Assembly: GCA_019347945.1 (NCBI GenBank)
Contig: JAHWKK010000010.1
Coordinates: 62,001 to 126,000 of the forward strand
Origin: Acidobacteriota bacterium
GTDB lineage: Bacteria > Acidobacteriota > Thermoanaerobaculia > Gp7-AA8 > JAHWKK01
DNA: 64,000 nt
Direction: 5' to 3'
The notes under the pieces were generated by a model that was not told the origin of the DNA, searched no databases, and worked only from the letters and a program-made list of their open reading frames with translations. Positions 8,050 through 16,076 of the stretch are shown in pieces. Both the position numbers and the translations under genes were made by a program. The number at the start of each line of letters is the position of its first letter. Position 1 is the first letter of the stretch.

Positions 8050-9660
8050 ATGTCGAGTGACGACGCCGATATCGAGACGACGTCCGGGATCCCGCTGCCG
8101 AATGCCTACGGTCCGGACGACCTCGCCGAGCGCGGCTTCGATCCGGCCGATCTCGGCGAGCCTGGTTCGTATCCATACACGCGCGGTCCCCGCAGGACGA
8201 TGTACCGGGGAAAGCTCTGGACGATGCGCCAGTACGCCGGATTCTCCACCGCTCGGGAGTCGAACCGCCGATATCGCATGCTTCTGGAGCGTGGCACGAC
8301 GGGGTTGTCGGTGGCCTTCGACCTTCCGACCCAGATCGGTATGGATTCGGACGCGGACCTCGCCCGGGGGGAGGTGGGGAAGGTCGGAGTCGCGATCGAC
8401 AGCATCGACGACATGGAGACGCTGCTCGACGGGATTCCGCTCGCCGAGATCTCGATGTCGATGACGATCAATGCTCCCGCGTCGATCCTGCTCGCGATGG
8501 TTCTCGTCGTCGCCGAGCGGCGGGGAATCCCGTGGGAAAAGCTACGAGGAACAATTCAGAACGACATTCTGAAGGAGTACACGGCTCGCGGGACTTACAT
8601 TTTTCCGCCGCGCCCCTCGCTGCGGCTCGTCACCGACACCTTCGAATTCTGCGCGCGTGAAGTGCCGAACTGGAACACGATCTCGGTGTCCGGGTATCAC
8701 ATTCGCGAGGCAGGATCTACGGCCGTCCAGGAGCTCGCTTTCACCCTCGCGAACGGAATCGAGTACGTCACCCGAGCGGTCGAGCGCGGACTGGACGTCG
8801 ATCTGTTCGCTCCCCGTATCTCGTTCTTCTTCAACGCTCACAACGAGTTTCTGGAGGAGATCGCGAAGTTTCGCGCTGCCCGCAGGATGTGGGCGAAGAT
8901 CATGCGCGAGCGCTTCGGAGCAAAGACCGAGAAGGCGATGGCTCTGCGGTTCCATGCGCAAACTGCGGGATCGACTCTTACCGCGCAACAGCCAGAGAAC
9001 AATGTCGTCCGGGTGGCCTATCAGGCTCTGAGCGCGGTCCTCGGAGGTTGCCAGTCGCTCCATACCAACTCGAAGGACGAAGCGCTGGCTCTTCCGACGG
9101 AAGATGCTGCGACGCTCGCGCTGCGAACCCAGCAGATCCTCGCATTCGAGACCGGGGTTGCATCGACGGCAGATCCGATGGCGGGGTCTTTCGCGGTCGA
9201 ATCGCTGACCCTCGATCTGGAGGAACGCGCCTGGGCTCTGATCGAAAAGATCGACGAGATGGGCGGATCGCTCGAGGCGATCGACGCCGGATGGATCCAG
9301 AACGAGATTGCCGACTCGGCATACCGCGCGCAGTTGAGCACCGAGAAGGGCTCCTCGGTGGTGGTCGGAGTCAACCGGTTCGAGGACGACTCCGGGAAGA
9401 GCCTCCCGATTCTGACACTCGACGAGCGGAGCGAGGAAGAACAGGTGGAGCGCCTGCGCAGCTTCCGCGCATCACGAGACTCCGACTCGACGCGCTCGGA
9501 AGAGCACCGGTCCGCACTTCGCCAGCTCGCCGAGGCGGCGGCACGGGATCGGAATCTGCTTCCTCCGATCGTCGAGGCGGTTCGGCGCCTCGCCACGGTC
9601 GGCGAGATCGTAAACGCCCTGAAGGACACATTCGGTGAACATACAGAACACGGGATCTGA
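8050..9660 (+). CDS. Methylmalonyl-CoA mutase, catalytic (alpha-type) subunit without B12 domain
   Basis: The enzyme interconverts (R)-methylmalonyl-CoA and succinyl-CoA using adenosylcobalamin. The 536-residue protein covers only the substrate-binding TIM-barrel part. It has the [17 protein letters not shown] segment containing the Tyr that drives homolysis, [14 protein letters not shown], a substrate Arg in [11 protein letters not shown], and the His of [11 protein letters not shown]. The Arg favours methylmalonyl-CoA over isobutyryl-CoA mutase. The C-terminal cobalamin-binding domain (DxHxxG) is absent, so a separate small subunit must exist outside the window. The ATG at 8050 is preferred over longer readings. 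It starts a tight operon with the PGPGW protein, carA and a Lol-type permease. Confidence 0.9.
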   Translation: MSSDDADIETTSGIPLPNAYGPDDLAERGFDPADLGEPGSYPYTRGPRRTMYRGKLWTMRQYAGFSTARESNRRYRMLLERGTTGLSVAFDLPTQIGMDSDADLARGEVGKVGVAIDSIDDMETLLDGIPLAEISMSMTINAPASILLAMVLVVAERRGIPWEKLRGTIQNDILKEYTARGTYIFPPRPSLRLVTDTFEFCAREVPNWNTISVSGYHIREAGSTAVQELAFTLANGIEYVTRAVERGLDVDLFAPRISFFFNAHNEFLEEIAKFRAARRMWAKIMRERFGAKTEKAMALRFHAQTAGSTLTAQQPENNVVRVAYQALSAVLGGCQSLHTNSKDEALALPTEDAATLALRTQQILAFETGVASTADPMAGSFAVESLTLDLEERAWALIEKIDEMGGSLEAIDAGWIQNEIADSAYRAQLSTEKGSSVVVGVNRFEDDSGKSLPILTLDERSEEEQVERLRSFRASRDSDSTRSEEHRSALRQLAEAAARDRNLLPPIVEAVRRLATVGEIVNALKDTFGEHTEHGI

Positions 9661-9928
9661 CAAAAAACGCTACGGCAGGACCTTCCGCATCTTCATTGGT
9701 GCAGTGTTCGTCCTCCTCGGGATCGTCGGATCCTTTCTTCCCGTTCTCCAGGGATGGCTCTTCTTCCTGATCGCTTTCGTCCTTCTCTTTCCCGAACACC
9801 CGAAGGTCGTCAAGCTGATTGCGAAGATCGAGAAGAAACATCCGAAGTGGGTGAGATGGCTCCATGCCTTCGGTATTGGAGAGCAACCCGAAGAACAGAG
9901 GGATACCGGGGAGGCCGAATGTCAGTGA
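9635..9928 (+). CDS. Small two-helix membrane protein (PGPGW/DUF454-like)
   Basis: A 97-residue protein starting with GTG at 9635, inside the end of the mutase gene (26-bp overlap), and ending 10 bp into carA. It has a basic N-terminus and a hydrophobic hairpin, [17 protein letters not shown] followed by [17 protein letters not shown], then a charged helical tail. The GW and FPEHP pattern is like PGPGW-type inner-membrane proteins of unknown function. The overlaps at both ends imply translational coupling in the operon. No catalytic residues are evident. Confidence 0.8.
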   Translation: MNIQNTGSDKKRYGRTFRIFIGAVFVLLGIVGSFLPVLQGWLFFLIAFVLLFPEHPKVVKLIAKIEKKHPKWVRWLHAFGIGEQPEEQRDTGEAECQ

Positions 9929-11022
9929 AGCTCGTAATCGAGAGCGGCGCAGTGTTCGAAGGGGAAGGATTCGGCTCGCAAGAGCCGCGCGTCGGGGAGG
10001 TCGTCTTCAATACGTCCTCGACCGGGTACCAGGAGATTCTGACCGACCCGTCGTACAGCTTCCAGATCGTCGTGATGACGAGTCCGCACATCGGAAATTA
10101 CGGGCTGAGCGATGAGGGACTTCAGAGCTCGAAACCACAGGTGGCTGGCTTCGTGGTGCGGGAGATGAGCGAATCGCATCATCGGGAGTCCGGAATGAAT
10201 CTCGATCAGTACCTGCGCGAAGCCGGCATTCCGGGCATCATGGGGATCGATACACGTGCGCTGACCCGGCTGATCCGAGATGGAGGGGCCGCGCGAGGAG
10301 TCATCGTCGATGCGTCCGAATCGAACGACGAAGCGCTCGACCGCATTCGTAAGTCACCGTCGATGACCGGCCGCGATCTCGTCGGCGAGGTCACTTCGAA
10401 ATCGCCCCGAACGGTCCCCTTTGCCGGCGAAGGCGAGACACCCGCGAGAATCGCCGTCTACGATTACGGAATCAAGAAGCGCATCGTCGATCAGCTTGCG
10501 CGACGCGCGGAGGTCGTCATCTATCCCGCGGATACCGACGCATCGGAGATCCTCGAAGGGGGCTTCGACGGCGTGCTCCTCTCGAATGGTCCCGGGGATC
10601 CCGAGCCCGTCACCTATGCACAGGAGAACATCCGGAATCTCATCGGCAGAATCCCCGTCATGGGTGTCTGCCTCGGTCATCAGCTGCTCGGCCTCGCGCT
10701 CGGTGGTCGAACGTACAAGCTGAAGTTCGGCCATCACGGCGGGAACCACCCGGTGGAGGACCTCAGGACGGGGCGGGTCGAGATCACCGCGCAGAATCAC
10801 GGGTTCGCGGTCGATCCGGAGTCCCTTCCGCCCGGTGTCGAACCGACACACATCAATCTCAATGATCAGACGCTCGAAGGGTTTCGACATACCTCGGAAC
10901 CGGTGATCGCGATTCAGTTTCATCCGGAAGCCGCACCCGGTCCTTCCGACTCGGTGCATCTCTTCGGCGAGCTGTTCCGGATGATCGAGGAACACTCCGG
11001 CTCCCGCACGGCGAACCGTTGA
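9919..11022 (+). CDS. carA: Carbamoyl-phosphate synthase small (glutaminase) subunit
   Basis: CarA hydrolyses glutamine and passes ammonia to CarB, which makes carbamoyl phosphate for arginine and pyrimidine synthesis. The 367-residue length is normal. The N-terminal domain has LVIESGAVFEGEGFG and VVFNTSSTGYQEILTDPSY. The class I glutamine amidotransferase domain has LSNGPGDPEPV, the nucleophile in GVCLGHQLLGLALGG, and the His-Glu pair in IQFHPEAAPGPSD. The start at 9919 ([10 protein letters not shown]) overlaps the previous gene by 10 bp. carB is not in the window; a Lol-type permease follows instead, overlapping by 4 bp. Confidence 0.96.
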   Translation: MSVKLVIESGAVFEGEGFGSQEPRVGEVVFNTSSTGYQEILTDPSYSFQIVVMTSPHIGNYGLSDEGLQSSKPQVAGFVVREMSESHHRESGMNLDQYLREAGIPGIMGIDTRALTRLIRDGGAARGVIVDASESNDEALDRIRKSPSMTGRDLVGEVTSKSPRTVPFAGEGETPARIAVYDYGIKKRIVDQLARRAEVVIYPADTDASEILEGGFDGVLLSNGPGDPEPVTYAQENIRNLIGRIPVMGVCLGHQLLGLALGGRTYKLKFGHHGGNHPVEDLRTGRVEITAQNHGFAVDPESLPPGVEPTHINLNDQTLEGFRHTSEPVIAIQFHPEAAPGPSDSVHLFGELFRMIEEHSGSRTANR

Positions 11023-12236
11023 ATCTTCCACTTCTACTGGCGCTTCGCTATCTCCGCCGTCCGACCGACCGGCTGGTGACGCTCGGCGGTCTGCTCTCTC
11101 TCGGCGGCATCGTCATCGGCGTGACGGCACTCGTGATCTCGATGGCGCTCATGACCGGCTACCGGCAGGATCTCGAAAAGAAGATCCTCGGCGGTAACGC
11201 GGAGATCATGCTTTTCAGCCAGACGGGCCTGATCCGCGACCCCGACGCGATGATCGCCCGGGCGGAATCCGTCGAAGGAGTCGCGAGGGCGTGGCCTGCC
11301 GTCTTTCAGGGGGGGATCGTCACCTCGGAAAAGAACGTGCGGGGAGAAGAAGTCATGATCAAGGGGCTGGCTTCCCCGCTCCCTCCCGGCGAGCAGCTTG
11401 CCAGAATCGTCGGAGGGCGGGAGCTCAGAAGCGCCGGCGGAGAGTGGACCGTCGCGATCGGCACCCATCTCGCGCGCCGGCTCGGCGTGACCGTCGGCGA
11501 GGTCGTGACCATCACCGTTCCGACCGAGCGTTCGGGGTCCTTCCTGCCGCGCTCGGAGACCTGGACGGTCGGGAATGTCTACGAGACCGGGTTCTTCGAG
11601 CTCGACGATTCCTGGCTCTTCACCGACATCGAAGCGGCGCGGCAACTTCTCGCTTCGCCCGGCATCACGGCTGCGATCGAGGTTCACGTCGTCGAGGGGA
11701 GCAACCTCGACACCGTGATCGCGGGACTCGAGCGGGAGCTCGGAGACGGCGTCACCGTCACCGACTGGCGCAGAGGCAACCAGCAGCTCTTCCATCTTCT
11801 GGCGCTTCAGCAGTTCGGGCTCTTCCTCGTGATCGGGATGATCGTGCTGGTATCGACATTCAACATCGTGTCGATGCTCGTGATGACGATTCACGAGAAG
11901 GGACGGGAGATCGCGCTGCTGATCACTCTGGGCGGGGAGTCGCGCCTGATCCGGAAGACGTTCATCTACTACGGCTTGATCGTCGGGATCGTGGGAAGCG
12001 CTCTCGGTGTCGGCATCGGCGTGGTCGCATCGCTGATCATCACCCGATACGAGCTCGTATCGTTCGGGCCGGAGATCGCGCAGGTCTATTTCGTCTCTTC
12101 GATTCCATTCATCAACCGTCCGCTCGATCTTCTGACGATCGCCGCTTTCTCGATCGGCATCTGTTTCATCGCCGCGTATGCCACGAGCTCCCGAGCGACG
12201 CGAGTCCAGCCGGCGGACGCACTCCGGCATAGCTGA
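11019..12236 (+). CDS. LolC/LolE-type ABC transporter permease
   Basis: A 405-residue MacB/FtsX-like permease. One N-terminal transmembrane helix (TLGGLLSLGGIVIGVTALVI) is followed by a roughly 200-residue periplasmic domain, then three C-terminal helices (LFLVIGMIVLVSTFNIVSML, IVGIVGSALGVGIGVVASLI and the last near residue 380). This layout is typical of lipoprotein-releasing LolC/E proteins, which extract outer-membrane lipoproteins. The start is a TTG overlapping the carA stop (TTGA). No LolD-type ATPase gene is adjacent, so the partner must be elsewhere. The operon gap to the next gene is filled with repeats. Confidence 0.85.
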   Translation: MNLPLLLALRYLRRPTDRLVTLGGLLSLGGIVIGVTALVISMALMTGYRQDLEKKILGGNAEIMLFSQTGLIRDPDAMIARAESVEGVARAWPAVFQGGIVTSEKNVRGEEVMIKGLASPLPPGEQLARIVGGRELRSAGGEWTVAIGTHLARRLGVTVGEVVTITVPTERSGSFLPRSETWTVGNVYETGFFELDDSWLFTDIEAARQLLASPGITAAIEVHVVEGSNLDTVIAGLERELGDGVTVTDWRRGNQQLFHLLALQQFGLFLVIGMIVLVSTFNIVSMLVMTIHEKGREIALLITLGGESRLIRKTFIYYGLIVGIVGSALGVGIGVVASLIITRYELVSFGPEIAQVYFVSSIPFINRPLDLLTIAAFSIGICFIAAYATSSRATRVQPADALRHS

Positions 12237-12240
12237 TTTC

Positions 12241-12268
12241 AGGGATCAGGGATCAGGGATCAGGGATT
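12241..12268. repeat. Array of four 7-bp units (AGGGATC x3, AGGGATT)
   Basis: Four consecutive heptads follow the permease stop directly. Arrays of the same unit and the same copy number recur at 33848-33875 and, inverted, at 33998-34025. Confidence 0.9.
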
Positions 12269-12530
12269 AGCGCACGCGCGGGGATCGCCGAGCCTGCAGA
12301 AACAACCGAACTCGCGTACTCAAACCAACGTCATCCTGAGCGGGCGGTCGGGCGGGCAGGCGAAGGACCTCGCAGGTTGGGACATCAGACCAGGCGAAGC
12401 GCTGCAGGAGGGTCGAAGTCCAACAATTTCATGGTCGTTCATCAGGAGCCGCCGAAGGACGCGAAGGATCTGGTCGGGGGATCGTGAGTCAACGTGGCGG
12501 ATTGATGCAAGGTGAGTCACGAGCCACCCA

Positions 12531-12563
12531 GATTCTTCGCCCGCGCTCCGCCGGACTCAGAAT
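12531..12563. repeat. BIME-like hairpin unit, copy A (ATTCT/AGAAT stem)
   Basis: ATTCT at 12532-12536 pairs with AGAAT at 12559-12563 around a GC-rich interior. The downstream linker (GACGAGTGTT, then CGATCATGGA) is shared with copies at 26744-26877 and 32946-33057. Confidence 0.75.
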
Positions 12564-12804
12564 GACGAGTGTTTTGTTTGCGCGAAGCAACGATCATGGA
12601 CGAATGACCGAACGCTCCATCGACTCCCGCCCGGCGAGTTCGTTGACGATCCTGTCCTGGAACATCTAGCCGACTGCATCGAAGAACTGGAGCGAATCGA
12701 GAACGACGGCGCAGCGCGAAATTGAGCCGCAGCAGGCCGACAGATCCACGAGTGGGCTATCATCCACCGGCGATTCGGAGGGCGATTCCGAAAGCTGACC
12801 CGAT

Positions 12805-13545
12805 TTGGACCCGGCACTCACATCCAGCCTGATCATCGTCGCCGCGGGGCTTCTCGCGGGCGGAATTCCGCTGTTTTTCGAATGGTCTCACCGTCAGGCG
12901 CACCAGTGGATCGCGTTCGGCGCCGGCGTCATCCTCGGAGCTGCATTCATCCACATGATCCCGGAAGCGCTCGAGCTCGCCGGCATCCGCAACCTCGCCT
13001 GGCTTCTCGGCGGCTTTCTGCTGCTCTACGGAATCGAACAACTCACGATGTCGCATCATCACTCACACGACGAAGAATCGGGTGCATTTCACGAGCTCGG
13101 GCTGCTGACCTTCATCGGGATCGCGGTGCACGATCTCGTCGATGGCATCGCGCTCGGTTCGGGCCATCACGTACCGGAGCTCACGCCGTCGCTTTTCGCC
13201 GCGCTGGTGCTTCACAAGGTGCCGACGGCGTTCTCGCTGACCGTCCTGCTGTGGCATGGCGGCTACCGGAAGGGGAAGATCATGTTGATGCTGCTGGGGG
13301 CACTGCTGATGATCCCGCTGGGCGTCCTGATCTTCGACCCGGTCATGCACCGGCTCGGCGACGATCAACCGGTGGCGGTGGGCCGTCTAATCCTCTTTTC
13401 GGCTGGAACATTCATCTACATCAGCGTCTACGAACTGCTGCCGGAGATGCACCGGCTGTCGAGCCAGCACGCGAAGATAGGCCGATTCTTTCTGGTCGGC
13501 CTCTTCTCGATGTTCCTGCTGAACCTGCTGCACCCGGTTGTGTGA
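12805..13545 (+). CDS. ZIP-family divalent metal transporter
   Basis: A 246-residue membrane protein of the ZIP family, which imports Zn, Fe or Mn into the cytoplasm. Eight hydrophobic segments are apparent. A His-rich loop (MSHHHSHDEESGAFH) follows TM3. The metal-site helices carry HDLVDGIALGSGHH and LHKVPTAFSLTVLL, the usual positions of the HNxxEG and HxxPH-type motifs, though both are variants. The ORF begins with TTG at 12805 (MDPALTSSLI). It stands alone, with repeats upstream and a truncated ORF6N gene downstream. Confidence 0.85.
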   Translation: MDPALTSSLIIVAAGLLAGGIPLFFEWSHRQAHQWIAFGAGVILGAAFIHMIPEALELAGIRNLAWLLGGFLLLYGIEQLTMSHHHSHDEESGAFHELGLLTFIGIAVHDLVDGIALGSGHHVPELTPSLFAALVLHKVPTAFSLTVLLWHGGYRKGKIMLMLLGALLMIPLGVLIFDPVMHRLGDDQPVAVGRLILFSAGTFIYISVYELLPEMHRLSSQHAKIGRFFLVGLFSMFLLNLLHPVV

Positions 13546-13688
13546 GCGCGGACTCGCCTGCTTCTGACAGAATGGGCGCATCACGAATGCCAATGGGAAG
13601 GCGAAGACGACACAGCTCCGGCAGATGGCCGATGCGCGAAGCTCGAGGTGCCCGTAAAGAGCTCGCCGGCCGACCGCGTCGGGACAGG

Positions 13689-13991
13689 ATGATGGCAAAG
13701 AGCGTCAAATCGATCGACGTCGATTCCCGAATTTTCGAAATCCGGGGTCAGAAGGTGATGATCGACTTCGACCTTGCGGAGGTCTACGGCGTCACGACGT
13801 CGGCTCTGAACCAGGCGGTGAGACGCAACGAATCCCGATTTCCGGACAATTTTCGATTCCAGCTCACCCGGCAGGAGCTCGAGAACTTGAAATCACAATC
13901 TGTGACATCAAGTGGACATGGTGGCCGCCGAAAGCTGCCCTGGGCGTTTACCGAGCACGGCGCGATCATGGCCCGGCAACTACCTGGCTGA
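13689..13991 (+). pseudogene. Truncated ORF6N-domain protein
   Basis: The first 95 residues are a clear ORF6N domain (KVMIDFDLAEVYGVTTSALN, RRNESRFPDNFRFQLT, WAFTEHGAIMA). ORF6N proteins usually continue after this point for another 70 or more residues. Here the frame ends six codons later (RQLPG, stop at 13989-13991). The domain is common in phage antirepressor-like proteins and in chromosomal mobile genes. The ATG at 13689 follows GGGACAGG. It lies 57 bp before the hydro-lyase start. Truncation suggests a dead remnant, although a short DNA-binding protein cannot be excluded. Confidence 0.7.
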
Positions 13992-14048
13992 AATTGGGTG
14001 ACGTGCCCGAATCCTGCACGCTCAGACCGCGTTATAGAATCCAGACAG

Positions 14049-16076
14049 ATGAAGCCAGCCGAAAAAGTCACGCTCACATCCGGCAGACGGGTCCTGTTTC
14101 TCACCAAAGATCCGGATCTGATCCGGAAACAGCTCTCCGGAGAGCTCGACCTCACGCTCGACGACCTTCAGGTGCCCGACGATCTTTTAGACGACATCAA
14201 CACGGACGCCATGACCCCTGCCTGGGTCTGCTTCCGGCATCGCCCCGAGGACATTGCCAGGGATGCGTATGCCGGATTGATCGTCGATGGGGCGCGGCTT
14301 TTCGAGACCGACGCACTGATCGACGGCAACTTCGAGGTGATCGTTTCCGGCTACCGGAAGGGGACGGGAAGCTCGAGGGAGACCGCCGTCCAGGCGGAGA
14401 AGTGGAGCGGGATCCGGATCGCGATCGCCGAATCGTTCGCTCCGATTCACGCCCAGAACAACATCAATCAGGGCGTCCTCATGGGGGATTACGAGGTTCT
14501 CCGGCGACTGATGCAGGGCGATTCTATTCCCCTCTCGGAGCTCTACGAGGACTACGACCCGATCACGCAGCTGATCGTTCGCTGGGGTGGACTCTTTCCC
14601 TTTGCGAAGGCGCTCGAGAGCGGAGAGATCGAGATTCCACCGATCGACACCGGCGAGCGGCCGATGAACATGACCGAGAAGGTGCTCGCCCGGCACCTCC
14701 TTCCCGGCTGTGGAAGCGAGTACGTCAAACCGGGTGATGCCGTTCTCGTCAACGTCGATGGCGGATACACGCACGAGTTCACGACCGCCCAGGTCCATCA
14801 TTTCCTGACTCAGGAGTATGGCCCCGATTACGAGATCAGGAATCCCGCCAAATTCGCGGTCTTCGAAGATCACCTGATTTACGCGGACGACGTCGACAAG
14901 ATGCGTCCCTTCATCCCCGAGATCCAGACGCTGCGGCGGATGCAGCGGGAGTTTCAGCAGCACACGGGAGTTCGGGATTTCTCGGCGGTCGATCGAATCT
15001 CGCCCGGAATCTGTCACGAGGTGGCGCGGGAGGAGCTCGTCGATCCGGGAGACTTCATCCAGGCGACCGACAGCCATACGTGCATGGGGGGCGTGAACAA
15101 TGCGCTGTCGTGGGGTGTCGGTGCCACCGAATACGCGAACCTCGTCCATTCGGGATTCACGCAGGTCGAGATTCCCGAAGCGATCCGGTTCGATCTCGTG
15201 GGCGAGCTGCAGCCGAGCGTGACCGCGAAGGACGTGATGCTCCACATCCTGCTCGAGTACGCACGTCCGCAGAAAACGCTCAACCGGGTCATGGAGTTCA
15301 CCGGCGCCGGCCTCGCGACCCTCTCGATGGACGAACGGGCGACGCTCGCGAACATGGCGACGGAATGCTCGGCACGCGGAGCAATCGTTGCCGCGGACGA
15401 GGAGACGTACCGCTGGATCGCGTCACTTCGACCCGATGCCGACGTCGATGCGATGCGGGCCCGGTCGGTCGCACCCGATCACGGAGCCGAGTACGCCGGC
15501 GGCACGCACGTCATCGATCTCGCCGTGATCGTTCCGATGGTGGCGCACCCGGGCGATCCCGATCACGGGATTCCGTCGGATCCGACCAACGGAGAGCTGG
15601 TCGCCAACGTCGCCGACGTCGAGATCGACATCGCGTACGGCGGAAGCTGCACCGCTGGAAAGATCGATGATCTCATCTTCTATCACCGCGTCTGCGCCGA
15701 GGCGGTGCAGGAGGGGTTGAAAGTCGCTGACGGCGTGAGGTTTTACATCCAGTTCGGCTCGCGCATGGTCGAGGAGTTCTGTCGCGAACAGGGGATGATC
15801 GAGACGTTCGAGAAGGCGGGGGTCGAGCTGATCCACCCCGGATGCGGCGCCTGCATCGGCTGCGGGCCGGGCGTCTCGACCGAATCCGAGCAGGTGACGA
15901 TCAGCGCGATCAACCGGAACTACAAGGGGCGCTCCGGCCCGGGACGGCTCTGGCTCGCCTCGCCGCTGACCGTCGCGGCATCCGCGTTCACCGGGCGGAT
16001 CACGGCGTTCGAATCGGGCATGTTCGCTTCGATGCGCGAAACGGTCACGACCGGCTCGAGCGAGCGCGCCCGATGA
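14049..16076 (+). CDS. Aconitase/isopropylmalate-dehydratase superfamily hydro-lyase, swivel domain first
   Basis: A 675-residue [4Fe-4S] hydro-lyase. Residues about 40-165 form the swivel (LeuD-like) domain, with the substrate-loop motif GYRKGTGSSRE and IAESFAPIHAQNNINQGVL. The LeuC-like catalytic part follows, with DSHTCMGG. Likely cluster ligands are Cys534 in GGSCTAGKID and Cys599 and Cys602 in HPGCGACIGCGPG. Canonical AcnA has the swivel at the C-terminus and AcnB has an extra HEAT domain, so this domain order is unusual. The substrate (citrate, methylcitrate, homocitrate or another) is uncertain. Its stop overlaps the formate dehydrogenase start (ATGA), which implies translational coupling. 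Confidence 0.85.
   Translation: MKPAEKVTLTSGRRVLFLTKDPDLIRKQLSGELDLTLDDLQVPDDLLDDINTDAMTPAWVCFRHRPEDIARDAYAGLIVDGARLFETDALIDGNFEVIVSGYRKGTGSSRETAVQAEKWSGIRIAIAESFAPIHAQNNINQGVLMGDYEVLRRLMQGDSIPLSELYEDYDPITQLIVRWGGLFPFAKALESGEIEIPPIDTGERPMNMTEKVLARHLLPGCGSEYVKPGDAVLVNVDGGYTHEFTTAQVHHFLTQEYGPDYEIRNPAKFAVFEDHLIYADDVDKMRPFIPEIQTLRRMQREFQQHTGVRDFSAVDRISPGICHEVAREELVDPGDFIQATDSHTCMGGVNNALSWGVGATEYANLVHSGFTQVEIPEAIRFDLVGELQPSVTAKDVMLHILLEYARPQKTLNRVMEFTGAGLATLSMDERATLANMATECSARGAIVAADEETYRWIASLRPDADVDAMRARSVAPDHGAEYAGGTHVIDLAVIVPMVAHPGDPDHGIPSDPTNGELVANVADVEIDIAYGGSCTAGKIDDLIFYHRVCAEAVQEGLKVADGVRFYIQFGSRMVEEFCREQGMIETFEKAGVELIHPGCGACIGCGPGVSTESEQVTISAINRNYKGRSGPGRLWLASPLTVAASAFTGRITAFESGMFASMRETVTTGSSERAR

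Larger units (their letters stand above)
12237..12804. repeat. Intergenic repeat block: heptad array, BIME-like hairpins, gene relic
   Basis: This gap contains a four-unit AGGGATC/T array at 12241-12268, a hairpin-like repeat at 12333-12368 joined to a CAGACC-type repeat arm (to about 12405), a degraded copy near 12433-12465 and a clear hairpin at 12531-12563. An open stretch at about 12592-12724 reads like a protein end (LPPGEFVDDPVLEHLADCIE) but lacks a start. No complete gene is seen. Confidence 0.7.

Noticed and set aside
11034-12230. 398-codon open frame antisense to the Lol-type permease
   Set aside because: His/Asp/Arg-rich shadow, typical of a GC-rich gene read backwards.
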